Positions 58,951 through 64,000 of a stretch of 64,000 nucleotides of DNA are shown piece after piece. How positions within the stretch are numbered: the first letter of the stretch is position 1; each line of letters opens with the position of its first letter. The notes under the pieces are model-generated. The model was not told where the DNA came from, made no database searches, and worked only from the letters and a program-made list of their open reading frames with translations. This stretch comes from Prauserella cavernicola (GTDB lineage Bacteria; Actinomycetota; Actinomycetes; Mycobacteriales; Pseudonocardiaceae): the NCBI RefSeq assembly GCF_016595675.1, contig NZ_JAENJH010000007.1, positions 1 to 64,000 on the forward strand, in the 5' to 3' direction. Position numbers and translations under genes: made by a program.

Positions 58951-61900
58951 ATGAGGTTCGGGATACTGGGCCCGCTGACGGTGTGGCGGGACGACGGGCA
59001 GCTGCTCGAGCTCGGCACTCCCAAGGCGCGCGTGCTGTTGGCGGTGCTGCTGTGCCGGGCGGGCCACCTCGCGTCGGAGGATCAGCTGGCTTCCGCGCTG
59101 TGGGGCGACACCCCGCCGAAGAGCGCCACCAAGAACGTCCAGACCTACGTGCACCGGCTCCGGCGGCAGCTGGGCGATCCGGCTCGCGTGGTGCGGCAGG
59201 GCACCGGCTATCTGGTGCCGGTGGAGCGGAACGAGCTCGACGCGGCCACCTTCGAACACCTGGCCGACGCGGGGCGGGCGGCCGAGACCGCTGGTGCGCC
59301 GGAGGAGGCATCCCGTCGCCTGCACGAGGCGCTGGCGCTCTGGCGCGGGCCCGCGTTCGGCGATCTGACCGACGTGCCGATGCTGGCCGCGGAGGCAGTG
59401 CGGCTGGACGAGGTCCGCCTGTCCGCTCTGCAGTCGCGGATCGCCGTGGATCTGGTGCTGGGCCGGCATACCGAGCTGCTGGGCGAGCTGACCGCGCTCA
59501 CCCGCGAACATCCCCTGCGAGAGCGGCTTCGCGCACAGCTGATGCTGGCGCTGTACCGCTGCGGCCGCCGGGCGGACGCGCTCGCCGAGTACACGCGTGC
59601 CCGCGAGACCCTGATCGAGGAGACCGGTCTGGACCCTTCCGGCGAGCTGCACGACCTGCAGGAACGAATCCTCGCCCAGGACCCCTCCCTCGACCTCTCT
59701 TCCCGTGTCGCCACGACGCTCACGAACGCGCCCGCGGTTCCGGCTCCCGCTGAGCTGCCGCCGGACATCGCGGACTTCACGGGCAGGGACGACGAGGTGG
59801 ACGGCCTCACCGAGGTCCTCACCACGCCGCGGCCAGGGGCCGTCGCGATGGCCGGCATCGCAGGTCTGGGCGGCCTGGGCAAGACCACGCTCGCCGTGCA
59901 CGTCGCGCACCGGGTCGCGGGTCACTTCCAGGACGGGCAGCTCTACGCGGACCTGCGCGGCGCCTCCGCCGACCCGGCCCGCCCTGAGGACGTGCTCAGC
60001 CGGTTCCTGTTCGCGCTGGGTATCAGCGCCGCCGCGATTCCCGACCAGCTGGACGAACGCGTCGCGTTGTTCCGGAGCTGCCTCGCGAGCCGCAGGGTCC
60101 TCGTGCTGCTCGACAACGTGGCGGGGGAGGAGCAGGTGCGGCCGCTCCTGCCCGGAGGCCCCGGAACGGCCGTGCTGCTCACCGGACGGGTGCGACTGGT
60201 CGGCATCGAGGGCGCCAGCCTGCTGGAACTCGACGTCCTGCCGTCGGCCAAGGCGATCGAACTGCTGAGCGCCATCGTCGGCGAGGATCGCATCCAGGAC
60301 GACCCGGATGCGGCGCGGGAGATCACCCGGCTGTGCGGCCGCGTCCCCCTGGCGGTGCGCATCTCGGCGGCGAGGCTCCTCAGCAGACGGCAGTGGACGC
60401 TGTCCCGTCTCGCCGAGGTCCTCGGGGAGGAACGGCACCGGCTGGACGAGCTCGTCGCGGGTGACCTCGACGTCCGCGCGGGATTCGAGCTGAGCTACCG
60501 GATGCTGCCGGGTGGCGCGCAGCGAGCCTTCCGGCTGGCCGGGCTGCTCGACGCACCGGACTTCGCGTCGTGGGCGGTGGCGGCCCTGCTGGACGTCCCG
60601 GTGCGGGAGGCCGAGCACGAGATCGAAACCCTGGTCGACGCGCATCTGCTGAACCTCACCCGGACCGACGAGACGGGAGCCCTCCGGTACCGGTTCCACG
60701 ATCTGATCCGGTTGTACGCGCGCGAACGGTCGCGGCGTGAGGACGCCGACGCCGAGCGCCGGGCCGCGCTCGCGCGGGCACTGGGCGCGTGGCTGGCGCT
60801 GGCGGAGTCCGCGGCCGAGCACGTTCCCGGTCCCTGCTACGCGCCCATGCACAGCGGGGCGTCGCGCTGGCGGCTGCCCGCGGCGGCCTCCGGCCGGCTG
60901 CTGGCCGATCCGATGGCCTGGTTCGGCGCCGAACACGCCGCACTGATGGCGGGTGTCGCGCAGGCCTGCGAGGCGGGCATGACCCAGCTCGCGTGGGACC
61001 TCGCGGGATCCACCGAGACCTATCTCAACGTGCGCGGCCTGTACGACGGCTGGCAACGCATGCACGAGCAGGCGCTCGCGCTCTGCCGGGAGACCGGCGA
61101 CACCCGCGGCGAGGCCGTGTTGATGCGAGGCCTGCTGGAGGTCACGACGTGGCGCTCGCCGGCGGGCCCCGGCCCGGCGATGGCCCAGTTGCGGGCGGGC
61201 GCGTCCCAGCTGCTCGACCTGTTCACCCAGCTCGACGACCCGGTCGGCAGGGCCGACGCACTGGCCACCGTGGCGTGGGGCATGACCGCCGACGGCGACG
61301 GTGCGGCCGCGCTCGCGCTGGCCGAGCGCGCCCTGCGCACGGCCGTGGACGCCGGCTACCTCGGCGGACAGGCGCGGGCCTATCACGTGATGGCGATCGT
61401 CCACGGCGAGGACGACCCTCACGGAGCGGTCGAGGTCCTGGAGCGGGCCACGCCGGTCGTCGAGGCGCTCGGCAATGCCCACTACACGGCGACGATCACC
61501 CAGTTCCTCGGTGCGGCGAAAACGTTCTGCGGCGATGTCGCGGCGGGCCAGGAACTGCTGGAACGGTCCCTGGCGATGGCACGGCGGTTGAACGACCGCT
61601 ACCTGGAGACGTTCTCGCTGCTCTACCTCTCGAAGCTGTTCGTCGCGGTCGGGGACGAGCGCGCGAGGGCGACCGTCGAGCTGACGCTGACCCACAGCGA
61701 GAACGGCAACTTCGGCCATCACCTCGCCGACGCACTCGGTGTGCTCGGCCGGTTGCACCTGGCCGAGGGAGACGCGCGGGCCGCCGTCGCCGCTCTCGAA
61801 CGGTCGGTGCGGATGTGGCGGACCCGCGGCTGGATTCCCTACCTCGCCCGCACGCTGCGCTCCCTCGGTGACGCCCTCGACGCCGCGGGCGACCCGCCGA

Positions 61901-61992
61901 GAGCTCGCGCCGTGTGGGACGAGTCCCGCGAGCTGTTCCGCGGGATCTCGGACGAGGACGGCACGAGAACCCTGGACGCCCGGCTGGCGTGA
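58951..61992 (+). CDS. AfsR/SARP-family regulator with NB-ARC and TPR domains
   Basis: 1013 residues. An OmpR-like winged helix (MRFGILGPLTVWRDDGQLLE, RQGTGYLVPV) and a bacterial transcriptional activation domain fill about residues 1-250. The NB-ARC ATPase has Walker A GLGGLGKTTLAVH near 307 and Walker B VLVLLDN. Many TPR-like helices fill the C-terminal half. AfsR-type proteins activate secondary-metabolite genes. The second of two adjacent ATGs is better spaced from GGGAG. It converges on the SpaB_C-type gene, which it may control. Confidence 0.92.
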   Translation: MRFGILGPLTVWRDDGQLLELGTPKARVLLAVLLCRAGHLASEDQLASALWGDTPPKSATKNVQTYVHRLRRQLGDPARVVRQGTGYLVPVERNELDAATFEHLADAGRAAETAGAPEEASRRLHEALALWRGPAFGDLTDVPMLAAEAVRLDEVRLSALQSRIAVDLVLGRHTELLGELTALTREHPLRERLRAQLMLALYRCGRRADALAEYTRARETLIEETGLDPSGELHDLQERILAQDPSLDLSSRVATTLTNAPAVPAPAELPPDIADFTGRDDEVDGLTEVLTTPRPGAVAMAGIAGLGGLGKTTLAVHVAHRVAGHFQDGQLYADLRGASADPARPEDVLSRFLFALGISAAAIPDQLDERVALFRSCLASRRVLVLLDNVAGEEQVRPLLPGGPGTAVLLTGRVRLVGIEGASLLELDVLPSAKAIELLSAIVGEDRIQDDPDAAREITRLCGRVPLAVRISAARLLSRRQWTLSRLAEVLGEERHRLDELVAGDLDVRAGFELSYRMLPGGAQRAFRLAGLLDAPDFASWAVAALLDVPVREAEHEIETLVDAHLLNLTRTDETGALRYRFHDLIRLYARERSRREDADAERRAALARALGAWLALAESAAEHVPGPCYAPMHSGASRWRLPAAASGRLLADPMAWFGAEHAALMAGVAQACEAGMTQLAWDLAGSTETYLNVRGLYDGWQRMHEQALALCRETGDTRGEAVLMRGLLEVTTWRSPAGPGPAMAQLRAGASQLLDLFTQLDDPVGRADALATVAWGMTADGDGAAALALAERALRTAVDAGYLGGQARAYHVMAIVHGEDDPHGAVEVLERATPVVEALGNAHYTATITQFLGAAKTFCGDVAAGQELLERSLAMARRLNDRYLETFSLLYLSKLFVAVGDERARATVELTLTHSENGNFGHHLADALGVLGRLHLAEGDARAAVAALERSVRMWRTRGWIPYLARTLRSLGDALDAAGDPPRARAVWDESRELFRGISDEDGTRTLDARLA

Positions 61993-62012
61993 GTTCTCGC
62001 CGGACGGCACGG

Positions 62013-62180
62013 TCAGCGGTTCCGAGGAGAGGGCGGGCACTCCCGCGCGGTCTCGCGCACGCGGGTCGTCGCCAGCGCGAGCAGGCCCGTCCTCTCGTCG
62101 ACGCGGACGACGAGATCCTCGGCCCGTGACCGGGTGTGCGCCGCCCTGAGGCGCACACCGGGCCTGTCGGGGATGGTCAT
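62013..62180 (-). CDS. 55-aa protein coupled to the SpaB_C-type gene
   Basis: The ATG at 62180 overlaps the stop of the larger gene (ATGA), so it is translated with it. The sequence is charged: it begins TIPDRPGVRLRAAHTRSRAE, continues with DLVVRVDERTGLLALATTRV and ends ECPPSPRNR with one cysteine near the C-terminus. It could be a RiPP precursor or scaffold peptide, a short PqqD-like recognition element (the RPGVRLR start is suggestive) or a remnant of a larger dehydratase. I cannot choose. Confidence 0.55.
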   Translation of the reverse strand: MTIPDRPGVRLRAAHTRSRAEDLVVRVDERTGLLALATTRVRETARECPPSPRNR

Positions 62181-63094
62181 ACGACCGCCTCCTCGCCGGC
62201 GAGCTCGGCGAAGACCCTGTTGGAGAGGTCGCGCAGCCGCGACTCCCCGGTCAGGCTCACGCCGAGGCGATTGCAGGTCAGCCGGGCACACCGGTCGAGG
62301 ACGTCCCGCGGGGCGTCGGGCGCCTCGATCCGGCCGGCCAGTGTCGTGGCGGACGCCGCGAGGGCACCGGCCAATTCGGACGGTTCCGATGGCGGATTCG
62401 CGGCCAGCGCTCGCATCCGTGCCGAGATGGCGAGCAGGGTGTCCCGCCGGTTTTCGTACCGGGCCGCAGCCGCGGCCTCTCCGCCGGGCGTCCACATCAC
62501 CGACGCGGACTGCGGCCGGCCGGTGCCGTGCGAGGCGATCCACCGGTTCACGGCGAGCGCGGCGAACGCCGCCGCGCCGCGTTGCTCGTTCGAGGGCCGG
62601 GTCTCCAGGAACCGCCGCACCGCCGCGCTGCACCGGACGAAGTGGTCCTCGGCGGCGCGCAGGGACGCGCCCGTACCGTACTTGTGGGTCTCCGGCCGGT
62701 ACGGGCTGAACGCGAAGGAGTTGTTGGGGCGGCGGCGAAGCTCGTAGGACCGCACCTGTTCGCGGGTCGCCTTCGAGGGCGCGTAGCGGTCGTAGTCCGC
62801 CTGGCTCCCGCGGGCCGGTGCGGGGGCGCGACGCAGGAAGTCCACGATGGCCCCGGACACGATCCGCCGGACGTCGTCCGTGTGGAGCCGAGTGGCGAGC
62901 ACCCGGATGCGAACGTGTGGTCCGCCGTTCCAGTACCGCAGGAAGAACAGTTCCGCCCCGGCGGCCACCTCGTCGAGCCGGCTCTGCACCGTGGCCAGCA
63001 GATCGGTGATGACGAGGTCGAGCTCGCCGTCGTAGAAGACGTGGGCGCTGACCCACGATCGCGTAGCGGCCACCCGCACGGCCCCCTTCCGCAC
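62177..63094 (-). CDS. Thiopeptide-type bacteriocin biosynthesis protein (SpaB_C, LanB-like)
   Basis: About 305 residues covering one complete SpaB C-terminal-like domain with no dehydratase N-domain. Landmarks: SAHVFYDGELDLVITDLLAT, ELFFLRYWNGGPHVRIRVL, and RRPNNSFAFSPYRPETHKYG followed by the helix ASLRAAEDHF. Domains of this kind eliminate glutamate from peptides, close the thiopeptide ring, or, as PEARL enzymes, add amino acids from tRNA to a peptide. GTG at 63094 has GGAGG eight bases upstream. Precursor candidate: the coupled 55-aa product. Confidence 0.85.
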   Translation of the reverse strand: MRKGAVRVAATRSWVSAHVFYDGELDLVITDLLATVQSRLDEVAAGAELFFLRYWNGGPHVRIRVLATRLHTDDVRRIVSGAIVDFLRRAPAPARGSQADYDRYAPSKATREQVRSYELRRRPNNSFAFSPYRPETHKYGTGASLRAAEDHFVRCSAAVRRFLETRPSNEQRGAAAFAALAVNRWIASHGTGRPQSASVMWTPGGEAAAAARYENRRDTLLAISARMRALAANPPSEPSELAGALAASATTLAGRIEAPDAPRDVLDRCARLTCNRLGVSLTGESRLRDLSNRVFAELAGEEAVV

Positions 63095-63396
63095 TCGCCC
63101 CGCCTCCGACCAGCGGGCCGACGAACACCGTAGGGACCGCCGGAATATCTCTGGTACACGCTTCGTGCACGCGCCCGGTGCGTGACCGCTGGAACCCCGC
63201 GATCTCGGCCAGCGGCCGTATTCCCGGCGAATACCAGGCGTGTAGTCGCTGTGGCTAACCTCCAGCGAGAACTGCCGCTGGGACGTCCGCCGGCCTCGCG
63301 TCGGCAAGGCCGGCGTCTTCTCTTTTCGACCACAGTGTCGGCGGTTGCGGGGGCAGCGTCGGATGCCTGTCCCTGTCGAAAGGACGGGTGACGGGG
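63095..63396. promoter_or_regulatory. Divergent promoter gap, SpaB_C-type gene / sensor gene
   Basis: About 300 bp without a believable gene. It contains a 7-bp inverted repeat, CCGCTGG (63186-63192) and CCAGCGG (63209-63215), and a moderately AT-rich part near 63230-63260. Promoters for both divergent genes must lie here; no precise boxes can be assigned. Confidence 0.4.
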
Positions 63397-64000
63397 ATGG
63401 CGACTGCTCCGCTCCGTCGCCGGTGGGCGGAACCCGGTCACGCCGAGTCGGACTTCCTGCTCGTGGTGCGCCGGTTCGCAGGACCCGTCCGCGGGGTCCT
63501 GCTCGTGCTGGTCAGTGTTTTCGGGACTCTGGCGGCTCCGGCGGCGCAGGTCCCGCTCGCGTTCGCGTTGCTGGGGCTCGCCGTCGTGTGCGGGGCGGCG
63601 GACGTCGTCGCCGGTTGGACGGATCGGGGCACGCGCGCGGCCCTGGTGCTGACGGTGGTGCGGGCGGCGGCGATCTGCCTGGCGCAGGACGCGACCGCAC
63701 CCGTGCCCGGAGGTGTGAACCAGTGGGCGTTCAACACGCTGACGATCACCGCGATCACCATGCAGTGGCAGTGGCCGCCCCGGGTGACCGTGCCCGCGCT
63801 GGCGGCCGTGCTGGCGGTGTCTCTGCCCTCGTCCGGGGCCGACGACACGCTCATGACGGTGCTCAGAGTGCTGATCGAGAGCGTGCTCGCGCGACTGGCA
63901 CTGATGCTGCTGCTCCGGTCGGCGCGGGAGGTCGACAGCGCGCGCGAGCGCCAGGTGGAGTCGGAGCGCGCGGAGTCCGTCGCACTGGCGCGGCGTCGCG
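63397..64000 (+). CDS. Membrane sensor (probable histidine kinase), N-terminal part
   Basis: The frame is open to the window edge (about 201 residues). Five to six hydrophobic helices follow a polar start (ESDFLLVVRRFAGPVRGVLL, then LAFALLGLAVVCGAADVV). At the end a charged helix DSARERQVESERAESVALAR resembles the signalling linker before the DHp domain of NarL-type actinobacterial kinases. The kinase domain itself is outside the window. GTG at 63388 is an alternative start; ATG 63397 is kept for spacing. Confidence 0.6.
   Translation, partial: MATAPLRRRWAEPGHAESDFLLVVRRFAGPVRGVLLVLVSVFGTLAAPAAQVPLAFALLGLAVVCGAADVVAGWTDRGTRAALVLTVVRAAAICLAQDATAPVPGGVNQWAFNTLTITAITMQWQWPPRVTVPALAAVLAVSLPSSGADDTLMTVLRVLIESVLARLALMLLLRSAREVDSARERQVESERAESVALARRR

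Noticed and set aside
58444-62040. A 1198-codon open frame on the minus strand, opposite the AfsR-type gene
   Set aside because: It mirrors the third-position GC bias of the real plus-strand gene. The translation is low-complexity (Arg, Gly, Asp rich) with no domain, whereas the plus strand has clear regulator, NTPase and TPR motifs.

Overview
The window is high-GC DNA with GTG/TTG starts, dense ATGA/GTGA stop-start overlaps, actinobacterial regulator families (AfsR, TetR, GntR-FCD, LacI) and Tat or lipobox export signals. This points to a filamentous actinomycete. The ribulose-monophosphate enzymes at the left end suggest a methylotrophic member of the Pseudonocardiaceae (Amycolatopsis-like); that taxonomic guess is inference. 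I saw no tRNA, rRNA, CRISPR array, insertion sequence or replication origin.

Layout. (1) 1-5886, plus strand: formaldehyde fixation and sugar-phosphate rearrangement: 3-hexulose-6-phosphate synthase (tail only), transketolase, 6-phospho-3-hexuloisomerase, class II fructose bisphosphatase and a 6-phosphofructokinase of the PKTIDND type. A terminator and a potentially structured leader separate tkt from the isomerase gene. (2) 5887-8853: small membrane proteins and TetR and MarR regulators, with a 34-bp near-perfect palindrome at 6218-6251. (3) 8854-16779, plus strand: a MarR-flanked catabolic operon combining a type II 3-dehydroquinate dehydratase, a Gfo/Idh/MocA oxidoreductase, a CUT1 sugar-type ABC importer, a TIM-barrel isomerase/dehydratase and a 2-hydroxyacid dehydrogenase. 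Three operator-like repeats sit in its promoter. (4) 16818-34010: an organosulfur locus built as two divergent arms around a GntR regulator. The minus arm has an MFS transporter, an enoyl-CoA hydratase-like protein, two FMN monooxygenases, a cyclase-like hydrolase and a DapA-like aldolase. The plus arm has two SsuABC-type importers flanking an AprA-like flavoprotein with a two-cluster ferredoxin, then a split YeiH-type exporter and an SsuD-like monooxygenase. It ends in a deletion scar that looks like metN-metI. (5) 34051-44868: mixed genes, namely two RibD-domain reductases, an S9 peptidase, a run of small membrane or secreted proteins, a TerC protein behind a yybP-ykoY-type Mn2+ riboswitch, and an SDR/TetR divergent pair.

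(6) 44896-58437, minus strand: a LacI-controlled glycan-use locus. It holds a sulfatase, a GH13 alpha-glucosidase, a Tat-exported parallel beta-helix protein with a phage-tailspike-like C-terminus, a complete Dpp/Opp-type ABC importer, two unrecognised proteins and an upstream esterase. (7) 58572-64000: a small unknown protein, a large AfsR-type regulator, a stand-alone thiopeptide-type (SpaB_C) enzyme translationally coupled to a 55-residue protein, and the start of a membrane sensor kinase cut by the window edge.

The strongest candidates for something new are the two-arm organosulfur locus with its flavoprotein/ferredoxin pair, the minimal LanB-like/55-aa pair beside the AfsR regulator, the dehydroquinase-containing sugar-importer operon, and the potentially switching leader RNA in front of the hexuloisomerase gene.
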